64,000 nucleotides of DNA. Origin: Cyprinodon diabolis (taxonomy: Eukaryota; Chordata; Actinopteri; Cyprinodontiformes; Cyprinodontidae). The translations under genes and the position numbers were made by a program. Positions 1 to 13,894 of the stretch are shown here, one piece after another. The stretch spans positions 18,567,479 to 18,631,478 of the forward strand of contig CM060068.1 in the NCBI GenBank assembly GCA_030533445.1. The letters run 5' to 3'. Each line of letters starts with the position of its first letter. The first letter of the stretch is position 1. The notes beneath the pieces were generated by a model. The model was given only the letters and a program-made list of their open reading frames with translations. It did not search any database and had not been told where the DNA came from.

Positions 1-3000
1 AGCGAAGAGGGGAGGCCGAGCCACCCGCGGCACCCCGACGACATCAAGCTGCACTTCCAAAGAGCCCGGCCTGGGTCTGGAGGCTTCCTGGAGGGGCTGT
101 TTGGCTGTCTTCGACCCGTCTGGAACATCATTGGGAAAACGTACTCCACAGAATACAAGCTGCAGCAGCAAGGTTTGCTTTTGGTTTCATCTCTCCACAC
201 GGTGTCGGTTTAACAAACTAAATCCTCGCTGTTTAATTAAAAGGCTTTGGCTCTTCAACTCTTCTGAGAAACAATCAAACGGTTCTGTCCTGTAATGTAC
301 TCCTGAAACTGTAACTGAATATCTGTCCCCAGCTGTAGTCTGAGGCTGTTGTGCTGCTGTCAGTTAGAATTAAGGTCATGGGTAAAGGTATATTCACCTT
401 GCTGCGGGGCTGCCTGCTTAGACTGGATGCTCACAGTAAAGATATGCGTCGAGGTCGAATGAGCTGAAGCTTTCATTGGTTCAGCAGTGGCTAAAAAGAG
501 GCAGCATAACTTCTCCTGGTCAAAACTGGTTGTAAAGCAGCAGATAGAGAGAAAAAGGCAGCAGTGCATCCTGCAGGATTTCAGCTTTTGTTTTTCTGCC
601 CAGCTTAGTTGCAAACAGTTCACAGAAATAGTCCCGCTTTATGAAGATGTCATTTTCAGATTGATTCCTGTATGAGTGCATAGAAACCTCATCCCATTTT
701 TGTCCTGTTATATTTACAACACTATGTTCGGTGGAAGGCAGTTCCTGTAAGTTACCTAGTGTCAGATGGGGGACACCCTGCTGATTTCAGCTCATCCAGG
801 GACACCTTAAAGATAAATCTATTTTTTTATTCTGCGTTTGTTGCTCCTCAAACCCCCTAATGCCACTCTGGGCAACTGCCCATGTTACCCGTATCCCAAG
901 CAGCTGTAACGATAACTTGATTAAATGCATGTTGTTTGTGGTTTAAAAGAAAGTAATGTGATAATACGACTGTAGTAGGATATTTCCCACCTTTATGGGA
1001 CCTAGATCCTGCAAAACAGAAAAAAGCAGAAATGAAAATTTTAATTCTCTTCGCACTCAACTATATTATAATGAATTTACTTGACTTTAAAATAAAGTCC
1101 AACTTTGTTAGATTTCCCTTTTTATAATTTAGTTACAAGCACGGTTTGTCATTAAGTTGCAAAGGATCTCAACAGAAAGATGATCCGTTTGAATGGTGCA
1201 GTGAAATCTTACAGCTTCAGATGCATACAGTAAAGGAAGATTAAAAGCCATTTAAATAAGAGAACGCATAATGAATTGGTGACATTACAGCAGCATTTTC
1301 TTTTTCCAAATGTTTTGATAACTTAAGATATAAACCAGTCAGAGAGGCTGCCAAAAAGTCTGATGTCGACTACTGGTCAGCCTAGTTAGTGGAACTATGG
1401 AGTGCAGTAGGAAGGAACCAAGCTGGAACATTCAGGACCATTCTGGTGCAAAAATGAGAAAGAAATCACTAAACCGGAATGTTTTGGTAACAAAATGCTG
1501 GTTTGGATTTTTTTTTTTGCAAATAGAACTGAAGTTTTTCCCAAGGATGAAAGAGGATTGAATTATGACCATTGGCAAATATTAAGCAGTTTTTACCTTT
1601 AACAAGTAAATAAAGAGCGTCTGAGCGTCTACAATCAGTGCTAATCCAAGGATGCATTCAAATCAATAAGTTAAAAAAAAACATGTTAGCAGACCTTAAA
1701 ATATGATAAAAATATGGCAGAGGGACAGGTCAGGTTATTTAACAATTGAACTGGTTAATTAAATGATGTCATAATGATTTATCACGGTCTGATGGAGCGC
1801 TTTCTGTGTGTTTTCTTTAAATATATAAGATTAATATAAAGATTCTCTTCCTCTTATAATAAAAGATAGACTAGCTTATTTAAGATTAAATCAGAACAGA
1901 ACAATAAAATGCGACTGATCTTGTGGCAGACATGTGGGAGGTCCCGTTTGAGGAGATTTCCGAGCTGCAGTGGCTGGGCAGCGGCGCCCAGGGAGCCGTC
2001 TTCCTTGGCAAGTTTCGCTCCGAGGAGGTGGCCATCAAGAAGGTGCGGGAGCAGAAGGAGACGGACATTAAGCACCTGCGAAAGCTCAAGCACCCCAACA
2101 TCATCAGCTTTAAGTAAGTTTACACAGCAGGACTTCTTACCTGTTACCCTGATGCTGTTTTTTTTTTAACTCATTCTCCTTTTTCATCAGAGGGGTGTGC
2201 ACCCAGGCGCCTTGTTACTGCATCATCATGGAGTACTGTGCGCAGGGTCAGCTGTATGAGGTGCTGAGGGCTGGGAGGAAGGTGACCCCCAGGCTGCTGG
2301 TGGACTGGGCCACAGGAATCGCAGGTGGCATGAACTACCTGCACCTACACAAGATCATCCACAGAGACCTCAAGTCTCCCAAGTAAGTCTCTTGTTTAAA
2401 TGCTGTTATTACATGAGAGGATAGACATCCTCCTCAATGTTTCGCTGTTTTACTCTAAACTGGATCAGGTTTCCAATGAAGTCTGGAAATGATGGGGTTT
2501 TATTTTAGGGTTTTAGAGATCTAAAATAGTCTAAATAGAAAAGCTTGTATTTAATCCCTTCGGCTCTCTTCAGTTTGACATTTCCTCAAATGTTACACTT
2601 AATAAAAGCAGGCCGCTCCTCCCCTCCTCCTCCCTCTGTCTCATCCTCTGCAGTCGTGCCTGCAGCTCTGTCTCTCTAACCAATATCATCATGCTGCAGC
2701 AGAAAACACTGTATTAGTCAGCAGAATGATGGCTTCCTGAAAGCTCTGTAAAAAGGTCAGTCTCATTTAGCTAATGGGATGATTCAGGAATGCTTTTCAG
2801 AAGAAAACACTTCAGTATACCACAAAAAAAACAAGATACGGTTCTTTAAATTCAGCGAGAGAAGAAGCTTTATTAACAAACTGCATCATTAACAAAAAAC
2901 CACAAATTCTGCTAATAATGCTGCTCCTTCTGTGTTTCAGTGTTTTAGTGACCCACAACGACACTGTGAAAATTTCTGACTTTGGAACGTCCAAGGAGCT

Positions 3001-6000
3001 CAGCGATAAAAGTACAAAGATGTCATTTGCGGGTACGGTGGCTTGGATGGCCCCAGAAGTCATAAGAAACGAGCCTGTGTCTGAAAAAGTAGACATCTGG
3101 TGAGCAGCAGCCCACTCCTCATTTTGAATAAAATAGCATCTAATAAAGTTATTTATCTAATACTGCAGTTTTTCTGAACCTTATCAGGAACTGAGTCTCC
3201 ATCCTTGTGTTCTGCAGGTCATTTGGTGTTGTGTTATGGGAGTTGCTCACAGGAGAAATTCCCTACAAAGATGTGGACTCGTCCGCCATCATTTGGGGCG
3301 TTGGTAGCAACAGCCTACACCTTCCTGTCCCCTCTACCTGCCCAGACGGATTTAAAATCCTCATGAAGCAAACATGGTGAGTGTTGACTTTACTCTGACA
3401 GCTGCTTGCGGTTTTACTCCGCGACAAATCGAAGCCCTTCAACATTCTTCTCAAATCCAGGCAAGGGAAGCCCAGGAACAGGCCTTCGTTTCGTCAGATC
3501 CTCCTTCATCTCGACATCGCCTCTGCTGATGTGCTGGGAACTCCTCAGGAGACCTACTTCAAATCTCAGGTTTGCATTTCAGACGAGATTCCTGCATACT
3601 TGGTATTACTGTATGCACCTGTCCTCTCATAAGCATCTTGGAAAAATGTTTGTTAGCTGGAAGATTTTCAGGTTTTTTCAAACTTCTTTTGTTTTTTTAC
3701 AGGAAATTAAATTTAAAAAGTAGCGCAGTATGGAAAATTTATTACATTATATTTATTACACACTGAAATCTGAACAGCATGATTTGCATGAGTCCTTCTT
3801 GGGCAATGCTTTTTATATTTCTAAACATCTGAGCACATAAACACCTCTTTTCCAACCATCCATTGACTCGCCACATATTCTATCCCTGCGGATGAAAACA
3901 GCGTGTTGGTCAACAGTAGCCCCTCTTCTCCTATGGCCAGATTTAATGGTTTCGGTACGGTGGTCTTCCTTTTTACATGGATGCCCTTCTGTTAGGTTCG
4001 TATTTGTGCCTTTCTCTTCCTGTTTTTGATTAACGAATTAAAAAGTGCTCTATGAGTTGTTCAAAGGATCACCAGGCTTATTTCTCACCTGGCTGATGTG
4101 TCCCTTCTTCTTCATGATGACGTTTATTCCAATAAAACAAAGTTCCACCTTTTTAGTAACGAGGGAACATCTGGTGATAAGTGATTGTGCTGAATTTTGG
4201 ATATCAAGAAAAGAATAGAATAGAAAATGCCTTTATTGTCACACAATGAGGAAATTGTGGCGTTTACAGCAGCAAAAGGTTATAGTAGAAGTGGTCACAC
4301 AATGTGCGTCTTAGAAAAGAGTATAACAAATAACAGATAGGAAAGTAGAAACAAATAGAGTATTGTACAGTATTTTTACAATATCAATACTCTGTGTCTG
4401 GGGAATAGATGGGGTCTGTCTGCACACATTCTTTATTTTTTTCCAGATTTTTCTCAACTTTGTTATGGTGAATGACTTGGTTTTGTCTGCAGCTATTTCA
4501 ACTGTACGTGTCTCACTCCATCTTGGTTACAGGCAGAGTGGAGGGAGGAGGTGAAGAAGCATTTTGAGAAGATCAAAAGCGAAGGTACTTGCATCCACAG
4601 GCTGGACGAAGAGCTGATCCGCCGCAGGAGGGATGAACTCAGGTCTGTCAGCAAAGGCGACCATGAATTAGAAGCTAAACAGGAGACGCCAATTTATAGA
4701 TATTATACTAAATTATTATTATTATTTTACCCTGTCAGGCATGCTCTGGACATCCGGGAGCACTATGAGAGGAAGCTGGAGAGAGCCAATAACCTCTACA
4801 TGGAGCTCAGTGCCATCATGCTGCAGCTGGAGGTCCGAGAGAAGGAACTGATGAAGTACGTTGATGTTGTTTCCTTACAATAAGGCTTTACTGGCTGATA
4901 CTACATCAATGTTTCCTCTTTCCTCAGCAGTAGAGTTCATTCCTGTGATGCTGCTTTGCAGGCACAACTCTAAATATTTGTTCTGCAGTTTCATCGTTTT
5001 TGTTCCCTGCATACAGTTTTCATTCTTATCCTGTAAGGTGACTGTTTTCAGGGGAAACTAATCAATCTTGTTTTGTCTCTCTAGAAGAGAACAGGCAGTG
5101 GAGAAGAAATATCCGGGAAGCTACAAACGTCACCTGGTCCGGCCCATCGTCAGGTCCAACGCTGTGGAGAAGCTCATCAAGAAAAAAGGAAGCATCTCAC
5201 ACAAACCTGGAATGCCGCAAACTAAAAGGTCTTGTTTGAATCCACCATGATTTTTAAACCATACTTGACACACACACAAAAAAAAAACATTTTAAAATTT
5301 CAAAAAACAGTTAACCCAAAGAAATCAATTACAGGTTTTAATGCTGACAAGAGAAAACCCACATAAACTCATCGACAAACAAAATAAGCCAAACATGTCA
5401 TTTTAGTTAACCTCTGTAACTATTTGTCTTTATTCTTTTAATTTAATTTTCTTTTTTTCTTCTATTTAAGGGCTTTTCCTTGTATTTTCCATTATAGTTT
5501 GTAGAAACATGAAGCTTAAACTTTTTAATCACATCCTTTATTTTGGACTGCCTTCCATATCATTCATTCATTGAGCTAAACTAGCATTCATGGCTTCACC
5601 TTCACAATACATTTCATCAAAGCAAAAACTGACAAGATACAAATAATTATTTGAATTTAAACTTTTCCATCTTATAGATCCAGGACAACTTATTAATGTA
5701 AGGAATTAATCAAATGCATAACGTTAAAGCTGATCATCTAGTATTATTTATCAATTGAAACAGCAGCAAAAAATCTGGTCTTTTAAAGGTAGTAAGCAAA
5801 GTGTTATTATGAATCTATAAAGGCTAAAACCAGCTGTGTTCTTATTTTCACCACCTGCTGGACTGCAGGTATATAGCAGTTTATCTCAGGCTGATTTAAT
5901 TTAATTTATTTAACCTATTATCTTAAGGCATACGGTGGTCTTTAGAGGAAAAGAGGCTTATCATAATATTAACCTTTTGCTATTTTAAGTTCAGTGTTTC

Positions 6001-9000
6001 CCTGAGGTTCACAAACAACAAACCTACAGCTCTATAAACCACAAATTAATGGGAAAAACACATGAACATTTAATAAAGGCAGCGGTTTGGGGATTTAATA
6101 ACTGTAATTTAATAACTGCAGAAAGATCATTGAGTTTGAATGTCAGCATGTACACATATTAATGGTCACATGTTAAGACCCCAAATGATTCTACTCGCTC
6201 CGGCAATGAGCTCCTGATCTTAAAGGTTGAAAAAGCTCAGATCCTTCACACTAATCTTTTGCTATGAACTAATTAAAGTCGAGACTTTAATAAAACAAGA
6301 ATAATAGTTTCAGTCAGAAAAAAACAACATAATAATAATTGAACTTTATTGATCTTACATTGGAGAAATTTACCTCTGCATTGAACCCAGCAGTGGGCTG
6401 CCATCTTGGGGCGCCTTGGGAGCAATCAGGGGTTAAGGCTCTTGCTCAGAGACCCAGAGTGGCAGACTGTGGTAATGGGGCTCGAACTCAGAAGCTCAGG
6501 ATTCCGAGCTCTATCATCTAGCCACTAGGTCGCCACTTCCAAAAAAATTGTTGGTAAAATTAGAAGATATTAAACCCAAAATGCTCAAAAGAGTATGAAT
6601 CATTTTAGACTGACATTTTTTGTTTTGCTTTTTGCTTTTTTACTCAACTTAACTTAACTGAAGGCTTTTTTTTTCTTCTTCTTCTTCTTCTTCTTCTTCT
6701 TATTATTTTTTTTTTTTTGCAAAAACCATTCTAGATGTGCCTGGTTTTGATCAAAGGATGAATAATTGGAAAAGCACTGCCAAGTAAATCTGATCTGATC
6801 TGTAAGGCTGTGGGCCTTTTTCTCTACTGCTATTATTATTATTGTTATTATTATTATTATTATTATTATTGCTAGCATCATTTACCTTTTCAAATATGAG
6901 TAGGTTTTGAAATAAAATCCAGAGTCCTGCAGTAAAACTTTATATTACTTTGGCCAAATCTTTTCCGGGGTTATCAATCATTTTGAATGGGGCAATACTT
7001 TTCTTTTGGTTTTTTTTAAACTTTTTTTCTATTCTCTCCAGACCAGTTAGGTTGCCTTTTCAGTAAAATATGACTGTAAAATCCAATCAGCATTGAAAGT
7101 CTGTAACCGATGTTTATATGTGGCTGCATCGTGTATAAACTAAAGCAGTCTTTCTAAATGCGTCTCTTGTAGGCCGGACCTGCTGCGCTCTGATGGCATC
7201 CCCAGCATTGACCCTCTCCCCTCACCCTCGCCTCTGTCAGGCAGCCCCAAAGTCTCCACTCCCCCAGGGAAATCCCGCTACAGAAGCAAGCCCCGCCACC
7301 GCCGCGCTAACAGCAAAGGAAGCCACAACGAGTTCCCCGGTGCTTTGAAGTGCATCGCCGGGGCCTCAGAAGACACCCAGTCTTTGCAGGAGACACCATT
7401 CCATCATCACCACCATCACCACCACCACCCACCTCCTGAGGGCCAGTTTCTTCCCCTGAAAGGCCGCGAGGAGGCCGTTGTCAACTGTGCCAACAATCTG
7501 CGCTACTTCGGCCCCGCTGCCGCCCTCCGCAGCCCTCAGACCGACCACCTGCAGCGCCGCGTCTCTGACTCCAGCCCTGACCTCATTTCCACAGCCGTGG
7601 ATGCCGACACGCGGCAGCGGACTTCCTCCACCAGCTCCAACCCCATACCAGGTGCTGGTTTGTTATGCCCCTGCTGCCAGGCCCACCCTCTTCCCGGCTG
7701 CTTGCACTGTCAGGAGACCCCTCCAACACTAAGCCAACCAGAACTGCCGCACTACTCGCTGCTCAGCACCCAAGAAAGCAACCAGTCCTGTCTGGGACCT
7801 CCTAATAAAGAGCCACACTCAAAAGGAGAGGACACTAATAACACTGCCCTGCAGGAGCAGGAGCTAACCCAGCCCAAACAGCCGCTGCCGTCTGCTCTGC
7901 CTCGCACCCTCAGACCCCTCAGAAAGGTGAGCGTCCCTGAATCAATCTACCAACGGGTTCACACGCCTGACCCCCATGTTGTGACAACAAAATCACAAAT
8001 TTTAACATGTTTTCCTCAGGTTTTTTTCTGTAGCAGAAGGAATCTGATTTTAAGAACAGAATCCAGAATAATTATGTCTATAATTGGGAAACGAAACAAT
8101 GATTTGTGAGGATCTCAGGTGTTTGTTTGGTAACAATAGTGAATAAACATTGTCATAAAGCTGCAGGGCAGTTTAGAGAGGAGTAGGTTGTAAAACTATA
8201 TCCAAAGCAATGAACATCTCTTGGTTCAGTTCATAGTTTTCAAAGAGACTATAAAATGATTGTAAACCTACTAGTTTGCTTCATGCTATTAGAGAACGCT
8301 ACAGCCGTGTGAAAGTAAATCTTCCTCTGCGATTTGATCCAAAATAAACTTTCTTAACTGCTATGCAAGTGGAAAATGATCAAAGTTCATCACTCTAAAT
8401 AGGGCACCTCAAAGGTAATACATGATGGTGGCGGTGTCTTGCTGTGGGGATGTTTTTCTCCTAAATAAAGTGCAATAGGGGAAATATTTTAGATCCCTGA
8501 GACTGATGATTAAAATCCAGTCCTGCATCAGTGGCTGCTGTTTGAAGACGCTCCTCATCCAATCTAACTGAACTGAAGCTACTTTTAACACAATTAAAGG
8601 CACAACATGTTTGTGTGGAGATGTGCAGAGTTTGTTGTGACATCCATGTCCAGGAACCATGAAGAATTTTCTTTTGTGTCACTCTTGTATGAAAAGTTCT
8701 TTATTTTCCCTCAAAAATCCCACTGATATCCAATACGAAGCTCTAGCTGTAAGGTCAGAGAATCTAAAAACACCTATGAGGTATGAATATTTTTAATAGA
8801 CTCTTAAACTTACAATCAGCTAAGTGTAAGGTAGTAATGTGAAGTAGTGGGGTGTGTTTACTTTAATGGGCATTGCTGCCATTTTTTTTCAGGGTGGTGA
8901 TGAGTCATCTGAAGAGGAGGAGGGAGAGGTGGACAGTGAAGTAGAGTTTCCACGGCGACAGAGGTAAAATACTTTGCAAACTGACTTTTAATCGCATCTC

Positions 9001-10064
9001 AATGTTGTTAAATGAATCAATACAAATGAACCTTTCTACATAATAGTAAAGACGAAGCCAGAATGAAGACCTAGCCACTCAAATAAACGTTATTTTTGTC
9101 CATGAATGCTTGCAGACCCCATCGCTGTATGAGCAGCTTCCAGTCCTACTCCACCTTCAGCTCAGAGAACCTGTCTGTATCTGACGGGGAGGAGGGAAAC
9201 ACCAGCGACCACTCGCACAGCGGACCTCTGGAGAAGCTGAGCGCCAGTCAGGAGGAGCACCTGGACGAGCTGCTGTCGCACACGCCGGACATCCCCATCG
9301 ACATCTCCACCCAATCCGACGGCCTCTCCGACAAGGAGTGCGCCGTGCGCAGGGTGAAAACGCAGATCTCACTGGGGAAACTGTGCTCCGACGAACACAG
9401 CTATGAGGTCAGTGAAGCTGTAGCTTTATTTTGCACTTAATGGAAAAAAAAAAAAGACTCCAAATTATCCGAAACTGCTTTGAAAGTAGTTTCTACCTAA
9501 ATCACAATCATTTTTATGGCCATTTGTTCTTCTTTTGTCTTTGAAACCATTAAGGCTCATGACCTACTTACCTAAAACTATCTACTATTGTGGTGGAGGG
9601 CTGATTAGAAGCAGGAGCATTTGCAGCGTCGGGCCGACCGTAACACAGAAGCTAATCTATTGCAGCCGAACATAAGACTACTGACCTGCTTGAACCGTAA
9701 AGAAGAATTAATTAAAACTCCTCAAAAAAAAATAAGAGAATCTGAGAGAAACGTAAAACAACCAGTTAAGAGCAAGATAGCTGGCTTGAAGTGCAAATAA
9801 TTATATTTCACTCAGTGACTTTAAAGAAAAACCCAAACCATTTATTCAAAACAACGTTTGGTTTTCAGCTAAAAACAACAATTAGTATTTAAACCATAGA
9901 ACAAATATCTTCCATCTTTTTGAATCGTTACTCATGTGTTTTTTACCTTATTTTATGTGCAGAACCCGCTGCAGTTCGGGGACTCGGACTGTGACTCATC
10001 AGAGGCAGAGTGCTCCGATACGACCATCAGAAACAACAAAGTCGGGGGTCCGTTGTCATGGTGA
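1..10064 (+). CDS. map3k13: MAP3K13 (leucine-zipper-bearing kinase, LZK), 5'-truncated by window edge
   Basis: MAP3K of the DLK/LZK branch. The family activates MKK4/7-JNK signalling, notably in axon-injury responses. Exons: 1-172, 1930-2113, 2191-2382, 2941-3099, 3218-3376, 3461-3569, 4533-4642, 4739-4855, 5085-5228, 7173-7926, 8893-8963, 9116-9407, 9963-10064; all GT-AG and phase-consistent, giving 854 visible residues (human about 966). Visible numbering: glycine loop LGSGAQGAV near 73-81, VAIKK with the ATP lysine at 94, HRDLKSPN at 176-183, DFG at 196-198, APEV and the rest of the kinase fold to the end of exon 6. Exons 7-9 encode the paired leucine-zipper region ([19 protein letters not shown]). 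Exon 10 is a long, poorly conserved segment with a run of nine His. Exons 11-13 carry the acidic [20 protein letters not shown] block and the C-terminus ending PLSW. LZK is preferred over the paralogue map3k12 because of the matching C-terminus. The N-terminus and promoter lie outside the window. Confidence 0.95.
4205..4345. repeat. dispersed retroelement-tail-like repeat in map3k13 intron 6
   Basis: The segment holds 'cctttattgtcacacaatgag', a tail-like motif I recognise from dispersed teleost retroelement 3' ends, preceded by a short AATAG-type run. The rest of the 963-bp intron 6 (3570-4532) shows no coding potential. Confidence 0.4.
6330..6537 (+). repeat. dispersed non-LTR-type repeat in map3k13 intron 9
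   Basis: It starts 'gaactttattgatcttaca' and ends in a block resembling 'ctcgaactcagaagctc...tagccactaggtcgccact'. This layout (Pol-like poly-T head, 'ggggttaaggctcttgctcag', then a 'cgaac...ccact' end) is that of a very common teleost SINE/LINE 3' repeat. A shorter related head is at 17440-17480 and a diverged relative at 51155-51350. The remainder of intron 9 (5229-7172) is AT-rich with no gene seen. Confidence 0.55.
6668..6870. repeat. (TTC)n and (TTA)n microsatellites in map3k13 intron 9
   Basis: A TTC run lies near 6676-6700, followed by a T-run, and a TTA run lies near 6830-6870. They are simple sequence without coding value. Confidence 0.85.
8130..8700 (+). mobile_element. decayed Tc1-like transposase relic in map3k13 intron 10
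   Basis: 'gatggtggcggtgtcttgct' followed by 'gtggggatgttttt' corresponds to the conserved GGG-S-x-L/M-LWG-C-F block of Tc1 transposases. The flanking sequence is interrupted by stops in all frames, so this is an old fragment. The borders are approximate. Confidence 0.55.
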
Positions 10065-13000
10065 AAGTGCCTGCAGGGCGTCGGATCGATTTTTGTTTTT
10101 AATTTAGCCTGGTGGCCACTGTGTCCTGATTAGAGGGCTCCTTAGAAAACACAGCAATAAGAGGACATCATAGTGAACAAAACACCCCCTATAGTGCAAT
10201 GTAACCCCCCCCCACCTCATCCAAAGCGTCAACCCCCGTCATTGCATCCAGGCAAACTCATGGCAGGGATTCCCTTTTGAATGATGATGTAGATAGTTTT
10301 ATGTTCTTAATTTATTTTTGTCTGAGTTTTGAAAAGAAATTCAGGATTCTCTGATTCATACAGAGGAGAAAACAAAAACAACAGACACATTTAGTGTGTC
10401 TTAGTGAGAAACTACCACTAGATGAAGGAGCTGGAGGACGTGTGGAGGGGCTGATGCCTCCCAGCAGCGCTACAGGCCTTCATCTTGCTACAGCTGCTCT
10501 GAGAATCTCTATGTCGGTACTTTCTATAAAAAAAAACAAAAGCCACCTCTTCATTGAGTTTACAGCGCAGTGACCCCGGTATCCCTCATCCTTTTTGCTT
10601 TCTTCTTGTCAGGACTTTGGCCGAAACAGGGACCAATGAGCTCACGGAAACACTGTCAACACCAGCATGAACAACTCGCCTTGCAAATGCAACTGGTAAC
10701 CCCTAAAAGAAAAGAAAATAAAATGGCGATAGGCGTGTCATCATCAGGTTCTCTTCAAAGCTATTAGAGCATGCTAGCAAGATGCAAAACGTTTAACAAG
10801 GACTGCATGAAGCAGAGAAGCAGGCAGCAATGAGGACGACTCGTCCGAGAGATAAAAACAAAGACACGGCATCAGCAAACAGACATCACAACCACTGTTT
10901 GGTGCGAATAAGCCCCCCTAACCATCAGACATTGCAGTTTCAAGTCTCATCTCAGGATCGCTCAAGGACTGTGAAACTGGACTGGACCAACTATTGTGTG
11001 AAGAATGTTCTTTGACTGGCACATATTAATATAAAGGACCATGGAGGAAAAAGAAGAAAAACAAAAGCTTACAGAAAAGCCTTGATGTTCAACCCTTTAG
11101 TTCTGTAGGTGTTTCTTAGCTGCAATCCAAATGCAGTATCTCTTTAAATTATTACTTTTCTTTTTTTCCTAAAACTTGGAAAAGCAAACCACTTACCATT
11201 TTCTTGCAGTGTTATTTTTTTAGGCTGATCCATAATGATACAGATGCGTCTCTGTAAAAAAGGAATGTCATGAAAAAGAGGTTCTACACCCCTAAATGAG
11301 TCAAAGTCCGTCAGCATTGTAGTCACTATATTCTTTCAGTTTTATTAATTTGGATTTAAAACTAAAACTGTTCAAATATGTTTTAATAGCAGTTTCTGAA
11401 ATAATTCTATTTTTAATAAGATATGAGATAGCACAACCTCCACTATCAGGCAAAGCTGTACATGGTTACTGCTGAAGCTTCCCAGAGAGAACATATTAAA
11501 ATGAAGGTAAAGTGAAAGGAAGAACTAAGCCAGAAAAGGTGCACAGCAGCAACAACCACAGCATTAAGTGGAGAACAGGAATACGGGGTTTAAAAGTCAT
11601 GAAAAGTCAATCAAAATGAATGAATATACATCCATATTCTTTCCTCTTTGTTCTTTGCTCTTGACCTTATGAGTTAGTTCATTCACAATGAACATAAAGG
11701 CCTTCAGATTAAACTGTTGCACCCAGCTGGCTTCTTATATTCTGCTTTATACTTTCTTATTACTCAGTTTTTTGCTTTATTCCTATAGGTATTGAATTTA
11801 CACCACTAAGAAAGGCTCTTAGTTTTAGGTGGAATTTACTAGAACTTGCAGAAACCCTGTTAAAATAAGAAACTCTGGCTGTGTCTGAACATCCGCCCTA
11901 ACCCCTAAATGCCTCAATCACTATATAGTGTGGGGACTATTTAGTGGACTTTATAGTGAACTCAGTTAACTTACCGTTCGGACAGATGATCACTACTTTT
12001 CTCCCCCCGTTGGTCACGTGACTCCGCCTCCCTACACGGTGTCTGCGCCATCTTTGTTCTCTCTCGCCTCCAAAACAAACCCCACTCTTTCTGGGATATA
12101 TCTGCTTGTCTGGTGACCATGGATATTCACTACTTTTGAGGGTGCATTGTGGGAAATTTTGAATCCACTAAATATTTGAACACTCATATAACATAGCGTA
12201 ACCCCTCTATAGTGCTCTATATAGGGGTTAGGGCGGCTGTTCAGACACAGCCTCTGTGTTTAACGATTCTAGGTTCACTTTTTTAATTAATTGACTAAAA
12301 TAAGTTGTCTTTTTGATGATATTCCACTTTTTTGAGACGCATTCATAAATATTGTTAGCTGAAAAGCAATAATACACATCAGGTTGGCTCTCAGGTGACA
12401 AATGAGGGTGGGGGGCAGGGTAAGTCCAGCAGGCTGGATGTAACCATGGTGACAGGGGGATTAAAGGGGAGCAGTGAGTGAATATATTTTATAACTGATC
12501 CCTTCCTCTTTTATTCCTAACTTGCCTTTTTAAGGTAGGATGCTCAGGTTTTGTGTTGCTGAACTACAGCAATATATCAGCTGCCACTAGATGGCGACAG
12601 TTAAATGCTTATTTTTGCCTTTTCTGGTTGAAAACTCCTCCTATTCTGTTACTTTAAATCTCATAATCCAAGCAATACAACTTTTTTTTCATCTGATCAT
12701 TTTAATTATAATAAAAAAAGAGATACTGCATTTATGGAAGCATTATTATTTTTAAATCCTTGTCTGGGTTCCCCATTTGTAATAATCCCACCAATGGGGA
12801 TGGTCTTGAACGTTAAATGATGTCAGATCAGACGTGTGTGAGGATGGTTGTGAATCTGCATAAGGAACACAAGCCAGAGGCCTCAAAGCTTTAAGCTACC
12901 CTTGGTTTTCACCAACCATATATCTCAGTGTTAATCCTGTACATAATCCGATGTAAATGTAATGTGATACTTTTTTTTGGTCCTCTTTCATTACTGTGTT

Positions 13001-13880
13001 GCACAGCTGAGAGGCCGAGCGCTCGGACAGGAGGAGGTGATCTTTGTATCAGTATTGAACACTACTGCAGGAAGATGAATCTTAATGAAATGAGCTCGAG
13101 AGCTTTAAAAAAAAAGGCTCCATCTACCTTCTTCTCTTCTGTTTACGTACATGTGAAGTAACCCCGTGTAATCCGACCGAGCTGATAATAACACTTGTCT
13201 TCTCTGGCACCCATCCTGTGAAGAATGATTGTTGTGAAGTTTTAACTTAATTTTTGATCTTTTCATTGTTTTATTTTTCTCCTCTTTGTAGCTGGCCTAC
13301 ATTATTATTTAAATTAATTTATTTGGAATAAGTCATCAGGAGTAGTATTGTTTTAATTTCAGGCAGCTTCAGAAATGTCATGACCAACGGTTTCTCCTTT
13401 TGAAGGAAGCACAATGAATGGGTGTGGGGAAGAGGGCAGTATCTGGTTGCATCAGCTGCAGATGAACCATTCATCCTTTAGATTAATCATCGTAGTTTAA
13501 AGTATTAAAGAAGTAGTTAGCAGAATTGTTAGTTCCTCCAGCTTTTTCCAGCCTCTCGTAGGTCATTAGGAATCCCCTCTGTCACAGCAGGGTGTTTGAG
13601 CCAGAGGGAACATGGAGGGAGACTATTAGTTTTCTTCTCCTGCAGTGATTCCTTCTTTGCTTTTGTAATCAAAATCTGAAATACTTGTCTGAATTTCTGT
13701 AACAGTTATTGCCTCATTTTGTTTAGCAGACATCTATTTATTTTGTTTTCTCTCATTTCCAACCCTCTTCCCTGTTGAATGGCATTATGATCAACCAATC
13801 CTGTCAATTTTTTTCTGTATTATTCAGTGTACAGTGCAATAGGAAAATAAAATCAAAGCAAACAAGTTGCATGGAATAAA
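10065..13880 (+). other. map3k13: probable long map3k13 3' UTR and flank
   Basis: There is no coding signal on either strand. AATAAA hexamers occur at 10717-10722, 13846-13851 and 13875-13880; the last pair lies just before an old transposon relic and is a plausible distal poly(A) site. A MITE interrupts the stretch at 11878-12251. The UTR assignment is inferred from position only. Confidence 0.4.
11878..12251. mobile_element. MITE with about 30-bp terminal inverted repeats
   Basis: The left end 'gctgtgtctgaacatccgcc' and right end 'ggcggctgttcagacacagc' are inverted copies, each continuing into a shared 'ctaacccct' block. The 5-bp string CTCTG directly repeats at 11873-11877 and 12252-12256, consistent with a target duplication. 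The interior has no ORF but carries CACGTG and a CCGCCTCC box near 12015-12032. The superfamily is not settled from the sequence alone. Confidence 0.75.
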
Positions 13881-13894
13881 TGCTGATGTACTGT

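Noticed and set aside
1909..2169. Alternative frame over map3k13 exon 2 as a separate protein
   Set aside because: The exon is explained in another frame by the kinase glycine loop and lysine motif with correct splice phases.
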